Source of the DNA: Tolypothrix sp. PCC 7910
Lineage (GTDB): Bacteria > Cyanobacteriota > Cyanobacteriia > Cyanobacteriales > Nostocaceae
Direction of reading: 5' to 3'
Length of the DNA: 64,000 bases
Assembly: GCF_011769525.1 (NCBI RefSeq)
Contig: NZ_CP050440.1
Coordinates: 6,449,501 to 6,513,500, forward strand
A model generated the notes under the pieces. That model had not been told where the DNA came from and searched no databases. It worked only from the letters and a program-made list of their open reading frames with translations. A program made the position numbers and the translations under genes. Positions 19,099 to 27,489 of the stretch are shown piece after piece. Each line of letters begins with the position of its first letter. The first letter of the stretch is position 1.

Positions 19099-20076
19099 TT
19101 AAACTTGATGAGACGCAAGAAAAGCTTCGACTTCAGCTGCAGTTGGTTGGGAAGCGATCGCTCCTGGTTTAATAGTGGTTAATGCCCCTACAGCGCTAGC
19201 ATAGGTAACAATCCGTTTTGCTGTTTCTGCATTTCCCATACCTTGGATACCGTGCTGAAGTAGTTGGTGAATAAATCCTGCCAAAAAGCTATCCCCTGCA
19301 CCTGTGGTATCTACTACAGGTATAGAAAATGATGGTAATCGGCCTTCGTTCTCTGCCAAACAATAGGCACAACCATTTTCCCCATCTGTTATTAGTACTC
19401 CTTCAACTGAATCTAGGCGATAAGTGATTGCGCCAGCATCATGTGTACCAAATAACCATTCTGCTTCTTCTTTAGAAAGTTTGAGAAAGTCAACTCGCTT
19501 AAATAATTCCGCTATTTTTTGGCGAGCAATATTCTCATCGTGCCAAAATACAGGTCGCCAATTCACATCCAGCACAATTTTCAGGTCGTAATATACTGCC
19601 AATTCTAGGGCGCGGTGAATTGCTTTTTCACTTTCGGGATAGGCTAATTCCAAAGTACCTAAAACCAGAAAATCTGCTTCTTGAAATAAAGAACGAGGCA
19701 ATTGTTCTGCTTGCAGACGAGTATCAGCAAATTCAGTGGTATCATATTTACCGAATCCCGCAAAAGAGCGATCGCCTGCTAAATCCCTGACTACATATAC
19801 TTGCCTAGTGGGTGCTGTGGGATGGCGTTGTACTCCTGTTGTATCGACACCTACATCTTTCAAGAGTGTTACCAGTGTATTTCCCGGTTCATCTTCACCA
19901 ACAGATCCGATAAAACCAGTTGGTGTCCCCAGCTTTACTAAAGCACAGGCTACGTTAGCTGGTGCCCCTCCTGGGTAAGGAGTCCACGACTTAACTTCTT
20001 CTAGCTTTAGCCCCAATTGATCGGCTAAACAATCAAACAAAACTTCACCGAGGCACAAAACACGGGGATTACTCAT
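19099..20076 (-). CDS. PfkB family carbohydrate kinase (fructokinase-like)
   Basis: 325 residues from the chosen start. The enzyme should phosphorylate a sugar, most likely fructose, with ATP. Visible are the N-terminal sugar-binding GGAPANVACAL and the C-terminal PfkB signature DTTGAGDSFLAGF, whose catalytic base is D262. I start at the ATG of MSNPRVLCLGEVLFD because the ribokinase fold begins there; an in-frame ATG 99 nt upstream would add a tail of unrelated residues. Fructokinase fits sucrose breakdown in filamentous cyanobacteria, but no invertase or sucrose gene is adjacent. PfkB substrates are hard to call from sequence. Confidence 0.85.
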   Translation of the reverse strand: MSNPRVLCLGEVLFDCLADQLGLKLEEVKSWTPYPGGAPANVACALVKLGTPTGFIGSVGEDEPGNTLVTLLKDVGVDTTGVQRHPTAPTRQVYVVRDLAGDRSFAGFGKYDTTEFADTRLQAEQLPRSLFQEADFLVLGTLELAYPESEKAIHRALELAVYYDLKIVLDVNWRPVFWHDENIARQKIAELFKRVDFLKLSKEEAEWLFGTHDAGAITYRLDSVEGVLITDGENGCAYCLAENEGRLPSFSIPVVDTTGAGDSFLAGFIHQLLQHGIQGMGNAETAKRIVTYASAVGALTTIKPGAIASQPTAAEVEAFLASHQV

Positions 20077-20429
20077 TTCATTTTCGGGTTGCGATTTTGG
20101 AGTCAGATTTTCCAGTATAAAATCTACAATAATCTCCACTCCCTGTCGCCAGTCCTTCATACAATGAAATAGCAATTTTTGCTACTCAGATTAAGATGTA
20201 TGTGCTTTTTTTACCCACATTTCTTAGTATCAGTAAGGAGGGAAGCTAATTAATTATTCTGTATTAATTAATACTTTGGTGTTGTCAATTACATTACCAA
20301 GATTCATAACTAAAAAGAAATTATGGAAATTATCATGCTAATGACCCTGAAAAGGCCTGCCTACAAAAGAATCTTCTAGAATTAGAAAGAGCGATTAAGT
20401 ACATATACCAAGGGAGGATAGAATAAGTC

Positions 20430-20693
20430 ATGGCTGCTGGCGAGTCTCAGACCCCTGTTAGTCTGTCAGACAGAGAACTGCAAATTATCGACTTAGTGGC
20501 CGCTGGCTTAACTAACCAAGAGATTGCAGGGAAACTGGAAATTAGCAAACGCACAGTTGATAACCATATCAGCAATATTCTCACTAAAACCCAGACAGAA
20601 AATCGAGTAGCTCTTGTACGCTGGGCACTACAGTGGGGAAAAGTTTGTTTGAATGATGTCAATTGCTGTTCTCTGCCTAACCATAACGATTAG
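20430..20693 (+). CDS. Small LuxR-type HTH regulator, PedR-like
   Basis: 87 residues, almost entirely a LuxR/GerE DNA-binding domain (LSDRELQIIDLVAAGLTNQE, then EIAGKLEISKRTVDNHISNI). There is no receiver or ligand domain. Length and sequence resemble PedR of Synechocystis, a regulator whose DNA binding is tied to photosynthetic electron flow through thioredoxin and Cys80. Here the C-terminal tail has C73, C79 and C80, so the same redox control is plausible. The ATG follows GGGAGGA at about 12 nt. It has no operon partner. Confidence 0.8.
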   Translation: MAAGESQTPVSLSDRELQIIDLVAAGLTNQEIAGKLEISKRTVDNHISNILTKTQTENRVALVRWALQWGKVCLNDVNCCSLPNHND

Positions 20694-21190
20694 ACAAGTT
20701 GCTAGTCAGAACGCGATTGATGCTGTTTGTTCCGGACAACATTTGTTGCGTTATCATGTTCGAGTTCTTTTGGTTTACAGCCTAGGCAAATTAGACGCTT
20801 GAGTGAGAGTTCTCCTCTTCACGCCGTTATTCCAGTGTGAATCTCTACCAAAATCAGCGTTGAAATTCAGCAGATTCTCAAGATGGGCTATTGATGCTCC
20901 TCACAAGGGATTCTTTCCAATATCGGTAGAGTTTTTCCTGACTTTACCGATGGGAAGGTTCCCTTTTGCCCATCGCAAGAATCATTTGATATTAGGTGTT
21001 TGGTGATGGGTGTTTGGGGTTTGGTCTTAGTGATTTACCCATTACCCAGTCCCCATTACCCCTTATCCCCAGAGGGGGCCCCGAGTTCCCCAACCTCCAA
21101 TTCAATAAAAATTAGCAATAATCTCTAAGTTCAAGCGCTACATTTGAAAGAAATCTATTTTGCTCCATCACTTTGGGGAGCAGTGTTTAT
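20694..21190. other. 497-nt spacer with hairpins and a composite repeat
   Basis: Two overlapping hairpins stand at 20922-20951 (ATCGGTAGAG with CTTTACCGAT, one mismatch) and 20949-20974 (GATGGG with CCCATC). They may end the PedR-like transcript. A GC-rich composite repeat follows at 21038-21098. No ORF here looks real to me. Confidence 0.5.
21038..21098. repeat. Composite repeat with GGGGGCCCCGAGTTCCCC core, copy 1
   Basis: A run of CCCCATTA/CCCCAGT heptamers leads into the core at 21074-21091. The same arrangement recurs near 29672 and 36085. Confidence 0.8.
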
Positions 21191-21922
21191 ATGAATACTT
21201 CTACTTCTGTTCAAAGTGGCTCCTCTCCCTTTGACTTTTTCAACTTTGATTTGACTCTACCTTTGACCGGCAAAGCTCCACAGGTTACAGAAAACACTTG
21301 TGTAGGAAAAGATTCCGCATCTACCTCTACCAACTTTCATAAATCTACACAAGATGCTGAACTACTCAGGCAGCTATCATTTATACCTGGATTGAAAGAA
21401 ATTTTGATGCTGCGACAAGTTCATGCCTTAGAACACGCTACTGTTTGGGTGTTGAGTGAATCAAAAAGTGTATGTACTCGTGGTACAGAAGCTAGCACTG
21501 TGCAAGTTGATAACGAATTGTTAGGTGGTTTGTCTACAGAACAAGGATTTTACCTGTATGGCGAAGTAAATATTAGTGATTTACGCCGCGCAGTTACCCT
21601 GGCTTTACATCGCCTTACTAACGGCGAATGGGATTTAGCTGTACACCCCCGCTGCGGGACAAATTTATCTGTAGCCATGCTCTTAACTGCTGGATTGGCT
21701 GTAGGTGTAAATCTTCTGCTACCGTTTCGACCAATTGAGCAACTCATAGGTTTGGGGCTAGCAGCTACAACAGCAGCCGAACTCTCACCAGATTTAGGTT
21801 TTATGGCACAGCGCTATTTAACAACTGCGATTCCCTTTAACCTCAAAATTGAAAATATTATTCGTAAACGCGATGTTTGGGGACGCGAAGCACACTTTAT
21901 TAAAGTAACTTGGCAAGAGTAA
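21191..21922 (+). CDS. Conserved cyanobacterial protein, DUF6391-like
   Basis: 243 residues from this ATG; an upstream in-frame start at 21173 would add six residues. The first 65 residues are Ser/Thr-rich and low in conservation. The core begins at LRQVHALEHATVWVLS; a hydrophobic segment AMLLTAGLAVGVNLLLPF and a second one, LIGLGLAATTAAELSPDLG, suggest membrane association. I believe this is the DUF6391 family, from memory. Function unknown. No operon partner: the glycosyltransferase follows after 250 nt. Confidence 0.7.
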   Translation: MNTSTSVQSGSSPFDFFNFDLTLPLTGKAPQVTENTCVGKDSASTSTNFHKSTQDAELLRQLSFIPGLKEILMLRQVHALEHATVWVLSESKSVCTRGTEASTVQVDNELLGGLSTEQGFYLYGEVNISDLRRAVTLALHRLTNGEWDLAVHPRCGTNLSVAMLLTAGLAVGVNLLLPFRPIEQLIGLGLAATTAAELSPDLGFMAQRYLTTAIPFNLKIENIIRKRDVWGREAHFIKVTWQE

Positions 21923-22173
21923 ACTAACTTGAGCCAATATTCATCCATCTGGACAAAAAAAGCTAGGGAATAGGGGCTAGAGAAGAAAGATTTTCCTGCC
22001 TCCGTTGTGTGATTTACGACGTGAATATTTAGTTGAAACCTCAGTATTACCAATGCCGTAACATACTCTCAAAAACTTAATATTTATTTTATTAATGAAC
22101 TTGAAAATGACGGATTTGCTACTAAGATAGTGAATTACTGTTATCAGTTCATGAATTCAAGAGAACTATAATA

Positions 22174-23175
22174 ATGAGAAAGCTTTACTTCTTACTGCCA
22201 GGAACAGATGGGAAATTTGCCTGTGGGGGTCTTTGGGCAGAATTAAAAACAGTAAATCTGGTGCAACAGATTTGTAGTGCTGAAGTTGTAACCTACCGTC
22301 AACGAGAAACAGGCAAACTGTTTATAGACGATTTGCTAAAGGAGAAAAATTTAGATGATGTAATTTTTGTGATTAGTTGGGGATTTGATATAGCTAAACT
22401 TGTTACCAAGCTTAAGCAATATAACGTTGTTTATCATGCCCACAGTGCGGGTTATAAATTTCAACTACCTTCGAGTATTCCTATCATCACTGTGAGCCGT
22501 AATACAATGGGATATTGGGGGCAAAAGTGCCCTGATTCTTTAATTTATTATTTACCCAATCAAATTTCTGATGAATTTAAAAATTTAAATATACAGCGCG
22601 ATATAGATGTTTTAGTTCAAGCGCGTAAATCTTCAGAATATTTAATGAAAGAATTAATTCCTGAATTACATAAAAAATGTAATGTTTTTGTAGTTAATTC
22701 TTATGTAGAAGATTTGCCGGGTTTATTTAACCGGGCTAAGATTTACCTTTATGACTCTGCTGAATATTGGGCACAACAGCGTGTAAGTGAAGGATTTGGC
22801 TTGCAACCAATGGAAGCCTTAGCTTGCGGTTGTCAAGTATTTTCTAGCGTTAATGGTGGGCTATCAGATTATTTAGATCCAGGCTTTAATTGCTATAAAA
22901 TTGCTGTATATTCTCAAGAGTTTGATGTTCAACGTATCTTGAATTTACTTGAATCATCTGTAAAACCAACTTTACCCGAGCAATTTTTTGCAGAGTATCG
23001 CTACGAAAATATTATCAAGCGGTTGCAAGTTATTTTAGATGAATTAAATGAATTTTTTGATCATAAAATTCAGCAGCCATCTAATATTCAAAGTTTAACT
23101 AAGATGCGTTTAGCTAAATTACTTACGCGAAGCATTTATTTTAAGATACGCAAAAAATATTTTCGGGGCTTGTAA
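22174..23175 (+). CDS. Glycosyltransferase family 4-like protein
   Basis: 333 residues with GT-B character. The C-terminal half has VSEGFGLQPMEALACGCQVF, with the EX7E pair E206 and E214 that contacts the nucleotide sugar in GT4 enzymes, followed by GGLSDYLDPGFNCY. The N-terminal half starts MRKLYFLLPGTDGKFACGGL, a typical acceptor-domain opening with a glycine loop. The donor and acceptor are unknown. It stands alone rather than in a polysaccharide cluster. No signal peptide or membrane segment. Confidence 0.8.
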   Translation: MRKLYFLLPGTDGKFACGGLWAELKTVNLVQQICSAEVVTYRQRETGKLFIDDLLKEKNLDDVIFVISWGFDIAKLVTKLKQYNVVYHAHSAGYKFQLPSSIPIITVSRNTMGYWGQKCPDSLIYYLPNQISDEFKNLNIQRDIDVLVQARKSSEYLMKELIPELHKKCNVFVVNSYVEDLPGLFNRAKIYLYDSAEYWAQQRVSEGFGLQPMEALACGCQVFSSVNGGLSDYLDPGFNCYKIAVYSQEFDVQRILNLLESSVKPTLPEQFFAEYRYENIIKRLQVILDELNEFFDHKIQQPSNIQSLTKMRLAKLLTRSIYFKIRKKYFRGL

Positions 23176-23407
23176 AAATCTCAGCAACATAGGTTACAGT
23201 ATTTTTCGGATAAATGAAATAAACAGCGATAGGAATCCGAATTGATTGCTAACAATATCTTTGTAGTGTGCGTTAAGTATAAGCCGTAACGCAGGAAAAG
23301 TGTTAGTGTAGCAATTTTTAACAAAAATCATTGAAATGATGTAAAAATTAAGCTAATATACCAAAAATTATAAGTAATAACCGAAGTAAAAATTAGAGAA
23401 AAAGTAT

Positions 23408-24142
23408 ATGACCCAAAGTTTAGAAGTTCAAGAATTTGTCATAGCGATAGCAGTTAGGCAGCATAACCCTGCGGTTCTGACACCAGACTTTCTTAAATAT
23501 AGTGGTATTGTCCCTAGTGATTGGGAACTAGGCAGACAGCCCATTGTGACAAACTCTGCAGCTCAAGTTGTCTATCAAAATGGTATCAGTATAACTGCGG
23601 AAGTTAATAAAATTGTTTTCTCGGAGCCAATTCCTACTAAAGAATTGCAAGATGTATCTATTCCTGCAATTGCTCGCAAGTATATTGAGACACTAACTCA
23701 AGTTAATTATCAAGCAGTTAGTATTAGTTTTAGAGGCTACGTGATTTTCGAGCAGAACAACATAGCCCGTAACTACATCTTTGGTCAACTCCTACAATCA
23801 GGCCCTTGGAAAGAGTTTGGTACGGCACCTGTGCAAGCTGCATTGCGGTTTATTTATACCCTTCAAGATACGCAGCTATTCTTGGATATTAATGAAGTTG
23901 GGCTACAATTACCTGACAAAACCCAAATTCCAGCAATTTTATTCTCCGCTAATTTTAGCCATGCGATCGCTCAAGACGATCTCAAAACGCGTTTAGCTAG
24001 CTTAGTTCAAGTTATAGGTAAATGGCAGACTGATTTAGCTACTTACAAAGAAGTAGTGAATACCAAATTCTTAGGCTCACAGAACTATCAAATTAATATA
24101 GCGCCAGATGAACCTTTGATATTTCCCAAAGAAGTAAGTTAA
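23408..24142 (+). CDS. Conserved hypothetical protein
   Basis: 244 residues, no signal peptide, no membrane helix and no motif I recognise. The start MTQSLEVQEFVIAIAVRQHN is preceded by an AGAGAAA purine run. The middle (SIPAIARKYIETLTQVNYQA) and the end (NYQINIAPDEPLIFPKEVS) look like a folded globular protein. Codon use matches its neighbours. It is convergent with the exported protein downstream, with a shared terminator between them. Confidence 0.75.
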   Translation: MTQSLEVQEFVIAIAVRQHNPAVLTPDFLKYSGIVPSDWELGRQPIVTNSAAQVVYQNGISITAEVNKIVFSEPIPTKELQDVSIPAIARKYIETLTQVNYQAVSISFRGYVIFEQNNIARNYIFGQLLQSGPWKEFGTAPVQAALRFIYTLQDTQLFLDINEVGLQLPDKTQIPAILFSANFSHAIAQDDLKTRLASLVQVIGKWQTDLATYKEVVNTKFLGSQNYQINIAPDEPLIFPKEVS

Positions 24143-24186
24143 TCGCTAAATTCCAGAAAATCTTAAAATTTAATCTTGTAGAAGTA

Positions 24187-24223
24187 GGGTAACAGTAAAG
24201 TTATTTTTCCTTTGCTGTTACCC
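24187..24223. terminator. Bidirectional intrinsic terminator
   Basis: GGGTAACAGTAAAG (24187-24200) pairs with CTTTGCTGTTACCC (24210-24223), one mismatch, followed by a T-rich tract, between two convergent genes. Confidence 0.75.
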
Positions 24224-24229
24224 TTTCTT

Positions 24230-24631
24230 TCATTTCTTTTCAGCACAACCATCCAAAACTTGATTACCCAAAATCAACGTTGCTGAGTAAGGATAATTTT
24301 TATCCGACATTCCATCACTACAAGCATCGACTTGCTTGATAATTAATATACTATTTCGCTGATCTTTTAAGCGGTAAACACGTACTAAATTTGCCGGACG
24401 GCCTTGTGCTGTTAAAGGTTTAGTGTAAGGAAAGGTTTGTTTTGGTTTGTCAGGCGAAGAGTAAATAATTGCGCTTTTACTCACAGTTACGCTCCAAAAT
24501 GGTTCTGTACCCCTAGCAATAATATCTTCACTCTTGCTATTTTGTGCAATAACAAGATTATTGCCATACATCGATAACAAAGTGATTCCCAATCCAAAAA
24601 ACGCAATGGATGAAAGGAAGGTTTTCATCAT
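24230..24631 (-). CDS. Exported protein with GTEPFW motif (COG3650-like)
   Basis: 133 residues. A signal peptide covers the first 29 (MMKTFLSSIAFFGLGITLL through VIAQN), so the product is exported to the periplasm or beyond. The mature part starts with RGTEPFWSVTVS, a motif seen in COG3650-type small exported or lipoproteins, and ends with a conserved DACSDGMSDKNYPYSA stretch and DGCAE. The two cysteines in these motifs could form a disulfide. No lipobox cysteine is present after the signal. Function unknown. Confidence 0.75.
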   Translation of the reverse strand: MMKTFLSSIAFFGLGITLLSMYGNNLVIAQNSKSEDIIARGTEPFWSVTVSKSAIIYSSPDKPKQTFPYTKPLTAQGRPANLVRVYRLKDQRNSILIIKQVDACSDGMSDKNYPYSATLILGNQVLDGCAEKK

Positions 24632-24671
24632 AAATTGAGGTTTACAATATTAAAAAAAACTTGATCGCAAG

Positions 24672-25238
24672 GTGACTCAATCAGCCGTGAATCAACATGG
24701 GGCAATGCCACAAAGCAGTGAACCCACATATTACTCCCTGCTAGGACTGCATCCCTCGGCATCGGTAATCGACATCCGTCGAGCGTACCGAGAACTGAGT
24801 AAACGCTATCATCCTGATACTACCGATTTACCTGCTACTGTTGCTACAGCTAAATTTCAGCGACTCAATGAAGCATACGCTACTTTGAGTAACCCAGAAC
24901 GTAGGTTAAATTACGACTTAAAAATCGGCTATTCCCGCTTTGGAGTGATTCAAGCACCTGCCGATTTGAACCATCCCGTGCAGAAAACCTATGACTGGTC
25001 AAAATCTGCTTACCTAGATGCTAGCGATCGCCCACTCTCATCGGGCGAAATCTTTGCATTATTTATTTTAGGGTTAACATTTTTGGGTTGTCTGTTACTC
25101 GCGATCGCTATTGGTTTAACCCGTGGTGAAGCGGCTTTTCAAACACAACAGCTACCACAAACTCCCACAAGTCAACAACAAATTCACCAAATAGCACCAT
25201 CAGCTAGCGTTTTGGGAATTTCAAATCACTTTTGTTAA
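24672..25238 (+). CDS. J-domain (DnaJ-like) protein with a membrane segment
   Basis: 188 residues starting at a GTG codon. The J domain covers about 19-83 and keeps the HPD tripeptide (H47-P48-D49) needed to stimulate Hsp70 ATPase. A hydrophobic helix at about 127-148 (IFALFILGLTFLGCLLLAIA) follows, then a Gln/Pro-rich tail. It is therefore a membrane-anchored Hsp70 co-chaperone rather than a full DnaJ: no Gly/Phe or zinc region. The next gene (DUF3143) begins 21 nt downstream, a pairing I recall from other cyanobacteria. Confidence 0.88.
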   Translation: MTQSAVNQHGAMPQSSEPTYYSLLGLHPSASVIDIRRAYRELSKRYHPDTTDLPATVATAKFQRLNEAYATLSNPERRLNYDLKIGYSRFGVIQAPADLNHPVQKTYDWSKSAYLDASDRPLSSGEIFALFILGLTFLGCLLLAIAIGLTRGEAAFQTQQLPQTPTSQQQIHQIAPSASVLGISNHFC

Positions 25239-25259
25239 TGTGTAATTTTAAACTTAATC

Positions 25260-25532
25260 ATGTCTTTTCTTCCCCCTGATGCGCCTCTGTATAACCATAC
25301 CCTGCCACAAATTGAGCAGTGGCTTAAAGACCAAGGCTGTCAACAAAATGAAGCAGAGTTACATTGTTGGCACGTACAACGCCCTTCTTGGCAAGCCGAT
25401 CTCTCCCTTGATGTTGAGCAACTAACAGTACGCTATATCGAAGCAGGAGAAAATCACCAAGACATCCTACGCTCATTCAAATATTCCCTCAGTCGGGAAG
25501 ATATTGAGCAAGCGGTTTTTGCTGGGCCATAA
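25260..25532 (+). CDS. DUF3143 family protein
   Basis: 90 residues, small, acidic and soluble. The sequence LPPDAPLYNHTLPQIEQWL, CWHVQRPSWQADL and a C-terminal FKYSLSREDIEQAVFAGP fit DUF3143, a family confined to cyanobacteria and relatives. No catalytic motif is seen. It sits 21 nt after the J-domain gene and is probably co-transcribed, so it may work with that chaperone. Confidence 0.8.
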   Translation: MSFLPPDAPLYNHTLPQIEQWLKDQGCQQNEAELHCWHVQRPSWQADLSLDVEQLTVRYIEAGENHQDILRSFKYSLSREDIEQAVFAGP

Positions 25533-25540
25533 GGGATGGG

Positions 25541-25676
25541 GTAATGGGTAATTGGGTGTTTGTCATTTGTCATTTGTCATTTGGTAATGGGTAATGGGTG
25601 TTTATTATTTCTCCCTCATCTCCCTTGTACACCTCATCTCCCCAATCCCCAATCCCCAATCCCCAGTCCCCAATCC
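25541..25676. repeat. Mixed heptamer tandem repeats
   Basis: Runs of GGTAATG, GTCATTT and CCCCAAT/CCCCAGT units fill the space between the convergent DUF3143 and uppS genes and reach the uppS stop codon. Confidence 0.8.
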
Positions 25677-26426
25677 CTACACAGCACCAAACCGTCGTTC
25701 CCGTTGCTGATAAGCACACAAGGCGCGGTGGAATTCTACGCGGTCAAAATCCGGCCAGAGTGTTTCAGTAATATAAAATTCACCATAAGCCATTTGCCAT
25801 AAAAGGAAATTTGAGAGGCGCATTTCGCCACTAGTACGTATTAATAAATCTGGATCGGCAATACCTGCTGTGTAAAGATGGCGCTCAAAGACCGCTTCAT
25901 CAATTTCATCTGGTTGGAGTAGACCTTGTTGAACTTTTTGTGCGATCGCGCGACAAGCCTGTAAAATTTCTTGTCGTCCACCATAATTAGTGGCTACTGT
26001 AAACCGGATACTGCGATTATCCTTCGTTTCTGCCATTGAACGGGAAATTTCTTCTTGGAGCGATCGCGGTAGTGCATTCAAATTCCCTACAAATTGAATT
26101 TGTACGTTCTCTTCAACCATTTCCCGCAGTTCTTGGCGTAAAACTCTTTGAAATAGAGTCATCAAAAAATCAACTTCTTCTTGGGGCCTTTTCCAGTTTT
26201 CTGTAGAAAAAGCATAAGCTGTTAACGCTTGAATTCCCCAATCTTTACAACAACGCAGTAAATCTTTAAGTGCATCTACTCCCCGCTTATGACCCATAAT
26301 CCGGGGTAGACCTTGACGTTTAGCCCATCGACCATTGCCATCCATAATCACCGCAACGTGCTTGGGCAGTAATTCTCGTTTTAAGCCAGGGGGCAAATCT
26401 TGTAATTCAGTTTGTTGTGCTTTCAT
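25677..26426 (-). CDS. uppS: Isoprenyl transferase (undecaprenyl diphosphate synthase)
   Basis: 249 residues, normal for cis-prenyltransferases. It adds isopentenyl units to farnesyl diphosphate to make the C55 lipid carrier for peptidoglycan and other envelope polymers. The active-site block [17 protein letters not shown] carries the catalytic D29, and [11 protein letters not shown] and the C-terminal [19 protein letters not shown] block complete the signature. Its start codon overlaps the cdaA stop by 4 nt, so the two are translationally coupled. Confidence 0.95.
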   Translation of the reverse strand: MKAQQTELQDLPPGLKRELLPKHVAVIMDGNGRWAKRQGLPRIMGHKRGVDALKDLLRCCKDWGIQALTAYAFSTENWKRPQEEVDFLMTLFQRVLRQELREMVEENVQIQFVGNLNALPRSLQEEISRSMAETKDNRSIRFTVATNYGGRQEILQACRAIAQKVQQGLLQPDEIDEAVFERHLYTAGIADPDLLIRTSGEMRLSNFLLWQMAYGEFYITETLWPDFDRVEFHRALCAYQQRERRFGAV

Positions 26427-27367
26427 TTTTTATCTCGAGAAGCGGTCGTTCGCGTAGCGCGTCGAAGACGTGGTAATCCGAGTAACCGTGAAACTAGTGC
26501 TAATGCCTTAGTATTAATCTGACGACCCAAGCTTAACAAACCAGGAGCCACAGCTTCCCGATCTACCGTTGGTGATAAAAGAGCTTCTAAAGACTCTTTT
26601 AGTTTCCTAATCGTCAGTGGTCTATTGAGAATTCCCCGCTCAGCTAAGGAAATAGAACCAGTTTCTTCTGATACAACGACACAGATGCAATTTTCGACCC
26701 GCTCAGTAATTCCCATCGCAGCCCGGTGGCGTGTACCCAACTGGCGCGAGGCTGTGCGTCCCGAAAGTGGTAAAATTATACCCGATGCAATAATCCGTGA
26801 GCCACGTATCAAGGTTGCCCCATCGTGTAATAAAGTTTTCGGTTGAAATATAGTTTGTATTAATTCTTTAGTAACCTCAGCATTCAGTTTCACTCCTGGT
26901 ACAGAAAAATCTCGCTCGTCAATCGGGCCTGTTGTTTCCACAATTAATAAAGCGCCAATCCGGTTTTTTGACAGTTCCTTTACAGCATCAACAATCTCAT
27001 CAATTACACTGTCAGATTTAGGTACTGCCAAACTGGAGGGATGAAACAACTGGCGGAATTCTCCACGCCCTAATTGTTCTAAAAAACGCCGAAACTCTGA
27101 CTGGAGTGCCACTGCCATTGCTACAGCACAGCCAATAACCAACTTTTCTAGTACGAAATTTAAGAGAGGTAGGCCCAACCTATTACTTAGTGCTGAAGCC
27201 AACATTAAAATAATAAATCCCCGTACCATCCACAGCGTTCGGCGCTCACTAATAATAACTAGTATCATGTACGTCAGCGCCAATACTAATACGATATCCA
27301 GAGTCCCAAGCAGCAAGGACTGCGACCATCCCAGGTTTGTCAGCCATTGCTTCCACCAATCTCTCAT
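26423..27367 (-). CDS. cdaA: Diadenylate cyclase CdaA (c-di-AMP synthase)
   Basis: 314 residues. Three N-terminal membrane helices (about 20-40, 46-62, 70-88) precede the DAC domain, which keeps the DGA motif (182-184 in [11 protein letters not shown]) and the RHR motif (213-215 in [10 protein letters not shown]) needed to condense two ATP into c-di-AMP. It is anchored to the cytoplasmic membrane. c-di-AMP controls potassium and osmotic balance and dark survival in cyanobacteria. The gene overlaps uppS by 4 nt. The usual partners glmM and cdaR are not adjacent. The last residues ([13 protein letters not shown]) are encoded by a low-complexity, repeat-like stretch at about 26430-26475. Confidence 0.95.
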   Translation of the reverse strand: MRDWWKQWLTNLGWSQSLLLGTLDIVLVLALTYMILVIISERRTLWMVRGFIILMLASALSNRLGLPLLNFVLEKLVIGCAVAMAVALQSEFRRFLEQLGRGEFRQLFHPSSLAVPKSDSVIDEIVDAVKELSKNRIGALLIVETTGPIDERDFSVPGVKLNAEVTKELIQTIFQPKTLLHDGATLIRGSRIIASGIILPLSGRTASRQLGTRHRAAMGITERVENCICVVVSEETGSISLAERGILNRPLTIRKLKESLEALLSPTVDREAVAPGLLSLGRQINTKALALVSRLLGLPRLRRATRTTASRDKK

Positions 27368-27409
27368 GACATCTGGATTAATATTTTGCCTCTAAATACA
27401 GTGAATTAA

Positions 27410-27463
27410 TAGTCCAGAGTCAAGAGCCAAAAGTCAAGAGTGAACATTTATTAACTCTGGACT
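27410..27463 (-). terminator. Inverted repeat between lysA and cdaA
   Basis: AGTCCAGAGT (27411-27420) pairs with ACTCTGGACT (27454-27463). It lies downstream of lysA on the minus strand within AGTCAAGAG-type repeats. It lacks a strong T run, so a terminator role is tentative. Confidence 0.4.
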
Positions 27464-27489
27464 TTGGACATTTGACCTTGGACGTTGAA

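Noticed and set aside
20803-21006. 67-codon open frame after the PedR-like gene
   Set aside because: It crosses two hairpins and has no recognisable protein character or Shine-Dalgarno.
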